From the NCBI GenBank assembly GCA_963682055.1, contig OY821749.1, positions 2,964,336-3,028,335 on the forward strand: a DNA stretch of 64,000 nucleotides. Direction: 5' to 3'. Within the stretch, counting starts at the first letter, position 1. Every line of letters starts with the position of its first letter. A program made the translations under genes and the position numbers. This DNA comes from Primula veris (lineage: Eukaryota; Streptophyta; Magnoliopsida; Ericales; Primulaceae). The notes under the pieces were generated by a model, which made no database searches, was not told where the DNA came from, and worked only from the letters and a program-made list of their open reading frames with translations. Shown piece after piece: positions 1-12,053 of this stretch.

Positions 1-717
1 ATTTGGGAAATCTGGATAAGTAAATTGAATGATAAGCATAACGAAGAGGATATGAAGAGCGAAAATATCATTATAAAGATCAAAAAATGGTTGATTGAAC
101 TGGGAGGAAATATTAAGCCCAAAAGAGTGATGGATGTCTTTAATAAGCAAGTGTTGTTGAACTTAAACATAGATATTCTACCTTGTAAAATTAAAAAATA
201 TAAAGCTTTGAAGTGGAAGTTCCCTCCTACTGGCAAATTAAAATTAAATACAGATGGAGCTTTTAAAAGAGGGGATGAAAATGCTGGAGGTGGTGGTATC
301 TTGAGAAATAGCACAGGCACTATGATAATGGCTTTTTCATGCAAGTTAAAATGCGTATCTGCTTTGGAAGCTGAGATAATGTCACTACTATATGGGCTAC
401 AAATCTGCTATAGTCTGAGCCTTTATGACTTGGAAGTAGAAGTAGATTTAAAGTTGCTTGAAATTTGGTGGAAGAATAAAGGTAAAATACATTTGATGTA
501 TGAAAATATATGGGAAGATATTCTGAACTTAATGGAGTTGATTGGGGTAGAAATAAACCAGGTTTGGAGGGAGCAAAATATGGTGGCGGATTGTCTTGCT
601 AAAGAAGGAATGAATGGAAAATGTGGCACCTTTTTTGAAAATTGTGAGCTGCCGCCAAAAGTGTTTGGGCTGATGCAAATGGACAAGTTGGGTTTTGTCT
701 ATTTTAGAAGAAAATAA
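1..717 (+). CDS. RNase H-like domain protein (RVT_3 type), LINE-derived, 5' end outside window
   Basis: The frame is open from base 1 to the stop at 715-717, so the true start is not visible. The first residues read IWEIWISK, like the end of a LINE reverse-transcriptase region. An RNase H fold follows: LNTDGAFKRG with a catalytic Asp (near 243-272), then the glycine-rich GGGGILRNSTG strand, ALEAEIMSLLYGLQ with a catalytic Glu, VEVDLKLLEIWW with an Asp, and VADCLAKEG with the last acidic residue near the C-terminus. This is the order seen in the plant RVT_3 family. The enzyme type cuts RNA in RNA-DNA hybrids and in LINEs follows the reverse transcriptase. All four acidic positions look present, so the domain itself is not obviously broken. 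Host function is unknown. Confidence 0.6.
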   Translation: MWEIWISKLNDKHNEEDMKSENIIIKIKKWLIELGGNIKPKRVMDVFNKQVLLNLNIDILPCKIKKYKALKWKFPPTGKLKLNTDGAFKRGDENAGGGGILRNSTGTMIMAFSCKLKCVSALEAEIMSLLYGLQICYSLSLYDLEVEVDLKLLEIWWKNKGKIHLMYENIWEDILNLMELIGVEINQVWREQNMVADCLAKEGMNGKCGTFFENCELPPKVFGLMQMDKLGFVYFRRK

Positions 718-1013
718 ATGGCCATTGGGAAGAAAGATTAATGGGCTACTGTTTGCGTTCAATGAGTGCCTCGCTGTATGTTTCATCTTAGTGAAAAGTG
801 GAAATGTCTCCTTTTGTTTCTCCACTTCTTTCTGTAACTTTTAAGTCTTGTTTGGCTGAAAATTAAGACAGGTCTAGTGTCTATAATTTAGTTTGCTTTT
901 TGTATAACCTGTTTTAGTTTGGTCTATGATTTCATTGTAATCTGGGTAAGGCCCCAATCTTTTAATACAATCTAACACGGGGGAGTATCGCTCCTTTGAA
1001 TTAAAAAAAAAAA
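1..1013 (+). mobile_element. 3' end of a LINE-type (non-LTR) retroelement
   Basis: The left edge of the window lies inside an open frame that ends in an RNase H-like domain. About 290 bases of non-coding sequence follow, including a GGGGGAGTATCGCTCC-like segment just before an 11-base A run at 1003-1013. An RNase H domain, a short 3' UTR and a polyA tail is the usual 3' end of plant L1-type elements. The upstream part (endonuclease, reverse transcriptase) is outside the window, so neither element length nor target-site duplication can be checked. It could instead be one of the many plant genes made only of such an RNase H domain. Confidence 0.6.
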
Positions 1014-2584
1014 GATATAAAAAATTGGTTCCGATTTTTAACATTATTTTTTTACATTAAGATATAAGAAAAATACCATTCAAAATCGATTAAGAAAATG
1101 GTCACATATCGTCACATGTAAATAAATAAGTTGTAGTATCAAACTTATGATAACAAAATAAAAACGCAATTAAGCATAACAAGTTGTTAGGAACTTTGCT
1201 TCAGACACACAAAAATGTAACTTCGGTTAAAAATAAATAATTTGGGTGTAACTCTTGCAAATTGTATAATTGTATTTGAAGAAAGCTAATCTTTTTAACA
1301 TTTTAAAATTTTCATTATAACTAATAAATGTAATATTACTGAAAATCAACAAAATACACGTTAAAATCATTTCAATTAAAACCAGTTAAAACAAATACTT
1401 GTGGTTGTCGTTACAAGTGTACAACTATTAATTATTTATATATATTTATATACATAAATACATATAGAAACTCTTGAAGAAAACATACACACAATTAAAA
1501 TTGAGAATAAATATATTCAATTGAAGTATTTAATCATCAATTCAAAACTAAATTACACGTATTAATAGTTAGTGGGGTGTGGCTTGTGAGTCTGAGTCAG
1601 GTTACTCTGCCTTCCACAGCCATTTGATCTGTTACAGTATTAATAAATAATAGATCTAATGGCTATGGAAAGCAGAGTAACCCTGACTCAGAGTAAGGTA
1701 CTCTGCTTCCAAATTATACCCCACTACTCTTCCAATACCCTTTTGTAGGGGGAAACAAGTCGAAATTAAATGTCCAACTAAACGACATGAATGAAGAAAA
1801 AGAACACATGGAAAAAGTCATTAGATTGCTCTCACATAATGTAACTTTCATAATTTTTGGGCATTGCCCCACAATAACAAGGCAATTATACTAGGTAGGG
1901 ACAATTTCGACCAATTGTCGGCTAGTATATTGTTAATTTCCTATTGCTCAGACAACCAATTATAAGAAAAAAGATAAAAATGTATAACGAGAAATTGTTC
2001 TTAAGTTCAGCTAAAAAAAATTCATATCTCAAAGGCTGTTTCTTATGAGAATCAATTTATCATAACTAAAAACACTGGAATCAAATACTATTTTCGAAAT
2101 TTGGATAAAATGATTTTCTTGTACCAGTAATTTGGACTATATATAATGCGTGCGTGCACACATAATTTTACATAAATTTACTCACGTCAAGCCATCACCA
2201 AACTTGTACTTGTATTTTGGAAATTTTAAAATGTTAAAATAGCTATCAACAAACTGTGTCTAACGTGTAATTGGTCACACCAAATAATATCCTTGACAAT
2301 TAGTCCCCAACAAAATTAAAAAAAGTGGATGTACAAGAAAACAGAAAAAAAGTTGAAAAAGTTGGGAAAAAAAGTAAGGCAAGTGGTCACAAGATCTATG
2401 GCGGGCCTTTGTTTTAAAAACTTGCAACTTATTTTCACATTTAACCCCACTATGTACATGATCTTGTTTGTTTGTATATCCCACGTCTCAAATAAATAAC
2501 AAAACCTAACTGGTTCTCAACTGCTTTACACATTACTCAAAACTATTACCAACTCAATTATCTTTTTTTTGTCTCTCTCACAGA
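1014..2584. other. AT-rich intergenic stretch, no gene seen
   Basis: No convincing coding frame on either strand. It holds one short foldback element (1570-1726). A TATATATAA match lies near 2140, about 860 bases before the OVATE start, and may or may not be its promoter. Confidence 0.5.
1570..1726. mobile_element. Foldback MITE, about 157 bp
   Basis: The ends are TAGTGGGGT and ACCCCACTA. The arms pair over most of the element: the left arm holds GTTACTCTGCCTTCCACAGC and the right arm holds its near-complement near 1652-1682. The centre is a short AT loop around 1630-1655. The right arm has a small internal repeat of the GACTCAG/TACTCTG motif. No clear target duplication was found, so the superfamily is unassigned. 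Confidence 0.55.
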
Positions 2585-2985
2585 TTTTTCAACATTCAAA
2601 AAAGATCACAATTTGATCCCAACCCATATTACAAAAATAACAAATCATTTTTCAACCTTCAAAAAGATCAAATTCTATTCCCAATCCAAGTTACAAAAAT
2701 GACAAGTCATTTCTCTAGAGTTTTTTAGCCTTCAAAAAGGTCAAATATTAATCCCAACCCCAAGTTACAAAAATAACAAGTAATTTCTCAAGAGTTTTTT
2801 AGCCTTAAAAAAGGTTAAATATTAATCCCAATCCATATTACAAAAACAACAAGTCATTTTTCAAGAGTTTTTCAGTCTTGAAAAGATCAAATATTAATCC
2901 CAACCCATATTACAAAAACAACAAATCATTTTTCAAGAGTTTTTGAGCCTTGAAAAGATCAAATTTTGATTTCAACCCATATTAG
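2585..2985 (+). repeat. About six tandem copies of a 72-bp unit upstream of the OVATE gene
   Basis: A unit built on AAAAAGATCAAATATTAATC, CCAACCCATATTACAAAAA and CAAGTCATTTTTCAAGAG recurs about six times. The GATC/GGTC landmark falls at 2604, 2666, 2739, 2813, 2885 and 2957, so spacing is 62, 73, 74, 72 and 72. The array ends about 20 bases before the ATG at 3007, so it lies in the promoter-proximal region or the 5' UTR. Copies differ at several positions. No known regulatory element was recognised in the unit. Confidence 0.75.
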
Positions 2986-3006
2986 GAGAACCGAAAACTA
3001 CCAACT

Positions 3007-4179
3007 ATGATGAAATGGGGAAGAAAGAAACCATCCTTGCCTTCGTCTTCTCACTACTCTTCTTCCTCTAGCATCTTCCCATCGTCGTGGTTCTCGAGCA
3101 CCAAGCAAAAGATGAAGGATGAACCTTCCAAAGTCGATAGGGAAATGCCCACGAGTTGGAAAAGTGGTCGGTTCTATGGTGGAGGTGATAATTCTGATTG
3201 GAAACTTTCGTTTGAGGAGAATTATGAAGTCGAAAAGAGTAATTTGAAGTCTGTTTGGTATGGTTCTGAAAATGAAGATGAAAATCAAGAATTTGGTTTC
3301 CCGAGTTGCAGGAAGGATGACGTGGCGAAGAGGGAGGAGTTGTTGAAATTTAACCAAATGGTTTCGAATATTAGGAAATTGAAAGAATCTTCGGCTAGTG
3401 GTCGCGAAAATGGTGAAAGTAACAGGAATTCCGGGAAAGAGAAGAAATTGAAAAAGAAAAACAGAGAAGAATCGGGAGAAAAGAAGGTAGATTTTCAGAA
3501 AAAAGTGGATAAAGTAGAAGAGGCAAATTTAGCACTTCAAGAGAAAGATGTATTTGAATTGAAACCGGTGAAATTGTCTCGAGCAAGTAAGGGGGGAAAT
3601 CATCGAAAAGGAGCATATTTGAGCAATTGGGATTTTGAAACAATTGAAGAAGCTTATATGCTAGAAGCTCTGAAGTTGGATAAGAAAAGGGTAGACTCAG
3701 AGTGGGAAAAGTCGAAGGAGATGAAATATAAGGATTTAATGGAGAAAAGTGAAAACCAGAGGAAATCAGTTTACATTACCACAGAAGAAAAGAGGAAAAC
3801 AAAAAAGAATAGCAGCAGAATCCGAGCTTATTCTCCAAGAACGGCTTATAAGATCGAATGCAAAATCAAAGCTATCGAAAACATGAAGAGAGCGAAAAAG
3901 AAGGAACAGAGAATAAGAGAAAAACCTGCTCAATACAAAACAGTGTTTGACAGCTTTGCAGTGGTGAAGAACTCTTGTGATCCTCAAAGTGACTTCAAAA
4001 ACTCGATGATTGAGATGATAATGGCTAACAAGATAACGAAATCAGAAGAGCTTGAAGAATTATTGGCTTGTTATTTAACACTAAATACTGATATATACCA
4101 TGATACTATAATCAAGGTCTTTAGGCAGGTCTGGTTCGAGCTCATATGTGATCACCTAACTTCTGCTATAGAAAATTAA
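3007..4179 (+). CDS. OFP5: OVATE family protein, OFP5-like
   Basis: One exon of 390 aa. The N-terminus MMKWGRKKP followed by a serine-rich stretch is the start seen in OFP5-type proteins. The middle (about 90-310) is charged and lysine/glutamate-rich with little visible fold. The C-terminal OVATE domain (about 316-375) starts [16 protein letters not shown] and continues with [11 protein letters not shown], the [12 protein letters not shown] core and [17 protein letters not shown] proteins are plant-specific nuclear or cytoplasmic repressors that bind KNOX and BELL homeodomain proteins; Arabidopsis OFP5 limits BELL-KNOX activity in the embryo sac. No intron is needed, as is usual in the family. 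Two ATGs (3007, 3010) open the frame and the first matches the family start. The exact paralogue is an inference from the N-terminus. Confidence 0.85.
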   Translation: MMKWGRKKPSLPSSSHYSSSSSIFPSSWFSSTKQKMKDEPSKVDREMPTSWKSGRFYGGGDNSDWKLSFEENYEVEKSNLKSVWYGSENEDENQEFGFPSCRKDDVAKREELLKFNQMVSNIRKLKESSASGRENGESNRNSGKEKKLKKKNREESGEKKVDFQKKVDKVEEANLALQEKDVFELKPVKLSRASKGGNHRKGAYLSNWDFETIEEAYMLEALKLDKKRVDSEWEKSKEMKYKDLMEKSENQRKSVYITTEEKRKTKKNSSRIRAYSPRTAYKIECKIKAIENMKRAKKKEQRIREKPAQYKTVFDSFAVVKNSCDPQSDFKNSMIEMIMANKITKSEELEELLACYLTLNTDIYHDTIIKVFRQVWFELICDHLTSAIEN

Positions 4180-5699
4180 GTACTATGATTAGCATATTAA
4201 GTATCATATGTAGTGTTTCTGATTGTACATAACTATCTTTGTTAACTGTATGCTATTTTTACTTACTTTAGTTTTTTTTTTTTTTTTTTATGAATGTAAG
4301 CTGAAAAATTGGCGAAAAGGCAACATTCTATAACATTCTCAAGTGAAAGGTGTAATTCTTTTAGTATGTTTAGATGTTTACCATCATGTGAATGAGATAT
4401 GCCTGCAACTATGCATCGTTATCTATACTGCTTGTTTGTTAGCAGCTTTTAAGAAAATAAGCTGGATTTTTCTTTAGTCGTGAAAAAGAGAACGGGTTCA
4501 TATGCAAAAAAGAACCTGAATGGCTCGGGTTATAAGCTGTACCAAGTGCAGTCCAACTTTCAAGCAAAAATAATAATAAAATGACCTTTCTGCGACTTTA
4601 CAAGGCCATAGACTAAACTTTTGCTTGTGATTAGGTCAAATATTTGCAAATTCCAGTTATCAACAAAATTATTGGCTAAGATCAACCGCTGACAATTTCT
4701 CAAGATTTCAGAAATCAATCAAACTGTAAAGTATAAACATTTTTTATTTTTATTTTGGTACATCGTAAATTATAAAGTGCAAACATGCTAATATACTTCA
4801 ATCAATAAAACCAAATATTCTGAAATGCATAATATCTATCCTTAGCAGCCTTACTATTTGTACCACATCAAAAATTCAAATTAGTGAAAGCATTGGTCCA
4901 GCAGAAAATTAAACCCAGAATTCCCGAAATCAATGAGCCCTACAGTCTGTATAGCATCGATAAACTTTAGAAACCCATTAGGCCACCATCCGGCTACAAT
5001 ATATGCACCGATTGAACGGAATGATGTCCAGCCATAAGAATACCAAATAAATGAAACCAAAATTGAAAACTCAATACTATTTCAGGGACAATTGCGATGC
5101 TGATAAAAAAAACACAGTGAATACTAATTTATATCTGAACAATTATATGTAGAGTATTGATGTTTACCCTGATACGGAAAATACAACCTGGAGGCCTGGG
5201 GAAATAAAGGCGTAAATTCAGTAAACATCTTTAGACCCTTAGAAATATTCTAGATCAAATATCAGGGAAACAATTCTTTTCATATCACTACTTTTACACG
5301 CTAGTTTTTCTAGTTTCCTCTAATTCACCACAATAGATATTTCTTGCCTGATCATGAGAACACTTCGAGATTGCACGTGCATGATTTATTGGCCGATTCA
5401 TAAACCAAGGTTGTGAAAGCATATTTGATGATTAACTTTTTAACATACATTATACACTATAATAAAAAGTTGTGAAACCAAGCTTGCTAAATTTTACAAA
5501 CAAATTAGCAACAAAAACTGTTGCTAAACTGTTCTTGAATTTAAGAGTTTATTAAGAAATGACTAGTTTTGGACAGGAGCATGTTGTTCAAATTTTAGAG
5601 CTCTTCGATAATCACCTTCATCGTCAAGCTATTACCTTCCATTAACAACATCTGCCAATTGTGAAACCCTTAAAAACTTCTTCTCCAATTATTGTGGTC
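4180..5699. other. Intergenic stretch with a T-run and a weak minus-strand exon-like segment
   Basis: A T-run near 4271-4290 follows the OVATE stop. Most of the interval shows no coding signal. On the minus strand 4863-5090 is open for about 65 codons before a TAA, with reasonable amino-acid composition (SYGWTSFRSIGAYIVAGWW) but no family recognised. A possible 27-base exon lies upstream near 5168-5196 between splice-like borders. This may be chance or a gene relic. Confidence 0.3.
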
Positions 5700-5827
5700 T
5701 ATGCTGCACGGATACGGATATGGGTATCATATCCGATACGATACGGATACGTGGATACGGAATTTTTTTAAAATTTAGGATACGATATAGCTAGGATACG
5801 GTTATAATAATAATAATAATAATTATT

Positions 5828-5880
<53 letters not shown>

Positions 5881-6336
5881 ACAAAATATAATTCTACCAA
5901 TTAATTTTTACTTATCGATCATTATATGAAAATACAATTCCCCAAAAGATGTTTTATAATATAATATGTAAGCACTTTGTATATTTATACTTTTTTATAA
6001 ATAACAATATACTTTATACTAATATAGTAAGTATGACCCATTACTTTAATGAGTTTATATTTTGCCTTAAAATTGTAAATAAGTATAAATTTCTAACACC
6101 GCCGTATCTTGAACCCTATCGGTGAAGCATATGTGAAATATTAGATAGGTCAAACTTTTGAAAAATTAAATATACAAGCATTTGGAGTATACGATACGAG
6201 TATCAAATTGGTCAAACCTTTGAAAAGTCAAGGATACGACATTTGGAGTATCAGATACGGTATCGGAATATTGGGGGTGTATCGGTATCCGATACAACAA
6301 TTTAAAAAAAAATTTGGAGTATCCGGTGCTATATAG
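5700..6336. mobile_element. GATACG-rich transposon with 9-bp target duplication, Mutator-like
   Basis: A 637-bp block is flanked on both sides by the perfect 9-mer ATTGTGGTC (5691-5699 and 6337-6345). The two ends carry related inverted sequence: left GCTGCACGGATACGGATA, right the complement of GCACCGGATACTCC. The inside is full of GATACG and GTATCC motifs plus an AT-rich core with TAA/TTA and TA microsatellites (about 5810-5878). A 9-bp duplication is typical of Mutator-like elements. No transposase is present, so it would be non-autonomous. Confidence 0.6.
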
Positions 6337-6345
6337 ATTGTGGTC

Positions 6346-8100
6346 AATAAGTCTTTAAAAGCAAGCCCTTTTTAAAAAGCTTGTTATCGGGGTGTACAAC
6401 TGAAAATTGTCCTCCCTATCTCCCATTTGTGGTACTAAGCTACACGGTCATCGTCATTATTTCGCCATTGACCAAGAAAGCCACTAGAACACCTACAAAG
6501 GTTACCACATTAGGTTCAACACCCATCAAAATTTTACAGAGAAAATACTTTTTGACTGTTTGAAGAATCAGTATTGCTTAATCCAAGTGTGATTGAATTC
6601 AATCTAGCATTATTATTTCTAAAAGCAAAATAAAATATTTTTAAAGTTTTGAAATGCACCCACATATAGAGTAGATGTCAACAAACATATCGAGTATCAT
6701 AAATTTTAAAAAAACAAATCGAGTATCAGTAGCTAGAAAGCCACTCGCATATACCCGATTCATCTCAAATCTCCATTCCTGCATGAATCTTACTTGCATT
6801 GGCTAAATCTCCAACACTAAAAAAAGCATATGATACATTCATATATGTGCAATCACCATTTTCTATATTTTAATTCTGCATTTTCTCAGAAAAAGCCCAT
6901 TTTTTCTGCAAAGCAATGACCACTGATCTTCACATTTCACTTATTTTTCTCAATTTCTTTTCATCACTGATCCACTCAGCTTCTAGAACTACATTCCACA
7001 ACAACAAAACCCAAGGTTACAGAATTATAAGACTAGATTTCTGCCAGGCCTTAGATCGAGCTTGTCCCTCATACGAAACATTTGCAGAAGTTAAAAACTT
7101 AGCTTTGATACTTTATCAATTAGGTCCACATTTCATACATTTGAGTTGCACCATGAAGTTTCGATTAATCAAGTATGATAAATCATTATTTAAGTACTAC
7201 ATAATCTTAGATACTCTTTAGCGTATCGATGAGATTTTTTGAAATTCGACGAAAAATGTTAGCTACATATGTTTTAATAATACCTGTAATAAGTCTTTAC
7301 TTTTAAATGATGCAGAAAACGCCATTTTGATACCGACTTTCCACTGTGTATAGAAAAAAACAAACAAGGAAAAATACCCCAATACTAGTCCACACTTTCC
7401 GGATACAAAACTATTATCACCCATTACAAAAACATCACTATTATCATCAGAAAAAAGATATTCTCACACATTAATTTCATTTGTATCTCAAAACGATTGA
7501 CCTGATTCAAAGGGTAGAGAAACAGTTTGAAGGTTCAACAAGCATGTGAAATGAACAAAGTGCAAACGTGGCAATGTTTGGGACTTAATCTTTCACATCT
7601 ACTAGAAGATTCAATCTTCAATTTTAAAAGTCAAATGAGCTTCTCAGTCATATGAACATTGAAGTTCCTACAATTATACAAGTCACAAACTTATATTGCA
7701 ACTGTCTCTTGGCAGATTACAAGACCTTCTTTGGCTACAGCTTTCAGTAATTTTTTATTTTATTTTTAGCTTTAAATAAGTTGGCTTGATGCGGGAAATT
7801 GGACCAGCAAAACTTCAAATTTTACTCTGAAAAAGAAAAAAAATTGGTCGTTGCCATCCAAATGGAATACAACCTGTGAGCAAACTCAACAAAAAACGTA
7901 GCTCGAAAACAGTGACCAACAAAAATCCATCATGATTATAACATATTGATATCCGATACAAGGAAGCAAAAAGATACATGATTAGAAACTCCGCTACAAC
8001 TAACAGAATCCATATCTCATATGAGTATTTACAAGAGTAACAAAAGCATTACAACAACAAAAAGTGTAAACTAAGTAACTAATAAGGAGAAACACTAAGA
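6346..8100. other. Intergenic stretch, nothing recognised
   Basis: AT-rich sequence on the 3' side of the HSF gene. The few short open frames (near 6381-6563 and 6916-7221) lack family signatures. The last 100-300 bases before 8101 should be the HSF 3' UTR, as that gene reads leftwards. Confidence 0.5.
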
Positions 8101-10150
8101 TCAAGTTCTCTCTGCTGTAAGATGACCCAGCTGTTCAGTAAGATATGTTACACTACTATTACTTAACCAAAATCTTCCACTATTATTCTCGTTTGTACCG
8201 CCACCAACATCTTTTTTTTCCAACTGAACTTCAACCACATCACTTGAACCCGGATTTTCCGTCAAAAACTGCTCCCAAAACATATCATTAGCCCCAACCA
8301 CAACACTACTAACAGGCTTAACCTCAGCCAAAACTGGGACAACAGGGTCGAAATTCATGTCGAGCCCATCTGTTCTCGGCACAATTTCGATATTTAAGTT
8401 CGTATATGATATAGTCGGGCTATCTGCACAGCTATTTGTAGCTTCGTCTAATTCAATTGACGAATTTTGTTCCGTTTGAGCTTGTCCAACTTCTTGTATT
8501 ATAATATTTTCCCAAAATCTCAGTGAAGAGTCCAACTGCTCTACAGATTTCAATATCATAGTCAGATTATTATCTTCATCGCCTGATTCGTTATTATTTG
8601 TGGGTATTCTTCTTCTATGCTCGTGCATTTCTGATAATGGAACTACATCTAAACATAGTCCAGGTTTATGCAGCTTTTGAGCTATGAATGATAGCATGTT
8701 TTTGTGGCGTTGTTCCAAATTACGTAAATGCTCAGCCAAATCTTGGGTTTGTAAATTAATTAGTTGTTGCTCCTCTTTGTCATGTTTGTACTCAAGATTA
8801 AGCGATTGTTCTTCACCTTTTAGCTTTTCAATCTCATCTTTATAACCCTTCTTTTCACTCTCGGTTAATGGAGCTGAAGTCGAAGTACTTTGCGAAGTTT
8901 GAGTTTGTAATGAATGGCTATGAACAGGTTTGCGTCTGTAAATATTCTTCAAAAGCTGCGGTTGTCCTCTTATAAAATCCTCATTTGTGAATTCCCATTG
9001 TTCTGGATCAGTTTTCCGAAATCCCTGTTCAATTTAAAATCACACCAAGAATAAGAGACTACAAACGTAAAACTCAAAAGAACGAGATTTACCCCATTGA
9101 TATTTAAAAATGCCTTTACATTTACATCGTAATTTCAAGGATAGGGGACTAATATTGTTCATATTATCATCAAGTCATCGCACACAAATAATTCAATTTT
9201 TAATGATAAAGAACAACACTTTACTGTCAACACAATCTGCTCCATCCTCATTGAGCTTAAAGAGTGCATACAAATACTATTAACATCTTAACGAATATCC
9301 CAGTATTAGCTTTTCTTTAGAAGAAATGATTAAAACATAAGTATTTGCAATAAGTTAAGCAAGTGCATTTTGAAAGGAATAAGGGATTAACGGACCACAT
9401 ATGGGTTTCAAAACGCTTGGATTCTATAGGAATTAGTAGCTTTGAAATGAATCCTAAGACTTTCACATATAGAGCCAATTTCTTCGCAAATATCTCATGA
9501 ATATAAGATATTACCATATAAGTGAAACAGCACAAGTCTTTTTTCAAAGACTCCTTTACCAAACAAAGTTAACAGACCCTAAAACAAAGTGGATTCTCAG
9601 CTTGTTTGCTACAAAAAGATAACTCCCCATTAAGCAACTTTATGGATAGTAAAAAAGAAAATAGATAGTTTCTACTAAACCTTTACGAGCATATCCCAAT
9701 CAAATGTGAAACTGGCTTGTATACTCCTCATAAGCAATCATGCTCATTTATACTGTAAGATAAATATGAATGCTAAGGATTATTTCACAGTATATTTAGA
9801 CAGGAAGAAAACGGTTCTTTTAGTGTTCCTAGATAGAACGGATACTATTTATACACAAACTTGCTCATTTATGCGTCGAAATGAAATGAAACTCTACACA
9901 TAGGTATAGTAAAACGGAGAATTGGTGAATCACTTACATATGTATTGAGCTGTCTGATAAAGCTGGAGAAGTTATTGTGCTTAAAGTATCTGGGTAGCAA
10001 ATCAGTGGCGAATTGCAAAGGATTCCACACAATGAAGCTTTTATTACTCTCACTCCACGAGACAATAGAATCCGTAGATGAATCATCGAGCATCTCATAA
10101 GTCTTGCTTATAAAAGGGGGAAGCAAGTTTGAACCTTGAACTTCATCCAT
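8101..10150 (-). CDS. HSFA4: Heat-shock transcription factor, class A4
   Basis: Two exons: 10150-9938 (71 codons) and 9024-8101 (307 codons plus stop), 378 aa. The 913-bp intron starts GTAAGT, ends TTGAACAG and falls in phase 0 after NTY, the conserved HSF intron site. The DNA-binding domain (about 9-104) starts [11 protein letters not shown] and includes [16 protein letters not shown], then [12 protein letters not shown] and NIYRRKP. A heptad-rich HR-A/B oligomerisation region covers about 130-190, with a basic HRRR nuclear-import patch near 207. Two activator motifs follow: [10 protein letters not shown] (about 236-246) and [10 protein letters not shown] (318-327). A leucine-type export signal, [11 protein letters not shown], ends the protein (366-376). 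The MDE start and the FWEQFLTE motif point to class A4, whose members activate stress genes and respond to oxidative stress. An in-frame ATG at 10165 adds five residues; 10150 fits the family start. Confidence 0.92.
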
Positions 10151-10373
10151 CGCTTTTTTACGCATAAAAAAAAACCTTTCTTGAAAACTAGAAACAAATC
10201 GCCAGTCAAGAAACCTATTTAAAACCGCTGCTGAATTTGTAATTTCCCTTTTCTTGTGGAATTTTTGAGATATCTGAAGTCCAGAAAAACGAATTCCAAA
10301 TGTTTCTAACAAATGGCAGACCGTAACCCCTACGTTCTAAATTTTTGATAATATTTAAATAGTACGACTAAAA

Positions 10374-10690
10374 ACCAAGATTTCAAACCACTTGAGCCAA
10401 ATATCTGTCCCTATAATCCAAAGATTCTCATACATAAAACGTATAGCTTAGCTCAAGCCCTCGACATCGTTGGACCAAATCTTTATCCACAAAACATCAA
10501 CTTCGTCCTTATAACGATTCGTAAGGAAACAAAAAAACAAATTTTCAAACCAGTTGAGCCAAATAACGCTTCGTGTAATCGTCAAAACCAAAGATTTTCA
10601 TATATAAAACGTATCGTTCGATCAAATATTTATCGAAGAAACATCAACTCCTTCCTATGCAAACACAAATTCAAGTAACAAAAAACAACC
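10374..10690 (-). repeat. Diverged tandem duplication upstream of the HSF gene
   Basis: Two copies of about 160 bp lie at roughly 10374-10535 and 10538-10690. Shared landmarks in order are TTTCAAACCA, TTGAGCCAAATA, CCAAAGATT followed by CATA-TAAAACGTAT, and ACATCAACT. They lie 220-540 bases upstream of the HSF start codon, so in the leader or promoter. Confidence 0.6.
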
Positions 10691-10932
10691 CATCATTTCA
10701 CATCTCAAGTTCTTCAAACCAATAAAGAAAGACACTTTCTTGCCAACTAAATAAAGCTAAATCTTCTCAGTTTCCACCCAAAAAAAGTCACTTTTAAGTT
10801 TAACCCACTACAAAAGAAGTTCACACAAGCTGTTTTCCAAACATAATAAACAAATTCATTATAAAGAAAGTCGTTATAGAAAAGTGAACCCAGCTGGAAA
10901 CTTAAAGCAACAGCATCATTTAATACAAGATA

Positions 10933-10934
<2 letters not shown>

Positions 10935-10970
<36 letters not shown>
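10935..10970. repeat. TA microsatellite
   Basis: About 18 uninterrupted TA units, followed by GTATGTATGT and further TATG-type repeats to about 11010. Confidence 0.9.
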
Positions 10971-10982
<12 letters not shown>

Positions 10983-12053
10983 ATATGTTTTATATATGTA
11001 TGTATATATGTTAAATTGTGAGGGTGAGAGCTTTTTACCTAAAAGTAAGAGAGAAGCATAAAATATAAAGATGAAGATAGATAATTGGTGAAACCGTGTT
11101 TGAAACCGAAAAATATAATGTAAAACAATAAAGTATAACCATGTAAAATAAATTTTAAATCATTTTTGGGTCATTTGTTTGAAAATTTGAAAAGTAAAGA
11201 AAAAATAAAATAACAAAAATAAGATAGAGAATGAGCTAGTCTCACTTTTATCGTTTATTTTTATTTTACTCAAACTTAAGTAAAATGCTTTATTTTGTTT
11301 TCTTTTTCGTTGATTTTATTTTAAACATAAAAAAATGTTTTCTCGTGAAATCATTTTCATTTTTTTATGAATTTTTCGGATTTCAAACACACCGTAAAAT
11401 ACTTGTTTTGGTTTTCGGTACACGGTTTTATTTATGGGTTTATGTTATTTTTCTACAGCTAGAGGTTTTAGACAAAAAAAAAAAAATAGAAATAGAAATA
11501 TATTCAGGGATAATAAGAAGATTTTACCTGTCTTGTTTCCCAAGAATTGCATTTAAGACATAATGGATAATTACAAAAATAGCCCCCCATTTTATTGTCT
11601 AAATTATTTTTACCATCGTTTGATTGGGGTGGACTTGTGTGGGCCCGACTGGTTCGATTCGAAATATTTCGAATAGATTAACATCGTTGCTAGACCAAAC
11701 CAACGTGTAACGAAATGAAAACATTTAGAGCAAAGCACAACAACGTTTATATTTTCAATCCAAACCACTCGTAAATCGGTGTAGTTTGATTCACATTTGC
11801 AAATTGGCATTTTCGATTTGATTCGGATTTAGGATACAACACAAGGGGAAAACGAGAAAATGTTTACTATTTGTCAACCATTCATTGGTAAATCAATGGA
11901 ATACTAAGAAGATAATTTAGTTGTATAAAAAATAAATGAACTTTATTTTGGTTGAATTTTACATCACTGGCTTACGTAAGAAAAAGATTGAAGAAATCGT
12001 TTTTTTTTTTGTTAAAAAAAGTTTGCGTAACTAATTAAAATTCCCCCTAAATT

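Noticed and set aside
6381..7221. Two short frames of 60 and 101 residues
   Set aside because: No family signature, no supported splice context, and amino-acid composition typical of AT-rich non-coding DNA.
11630..11680. GGTTCGATTCGA string like a tRNA T-arm
   Set aside because: No matching acceptor, D-arm or anticodon stem could be placed around it.
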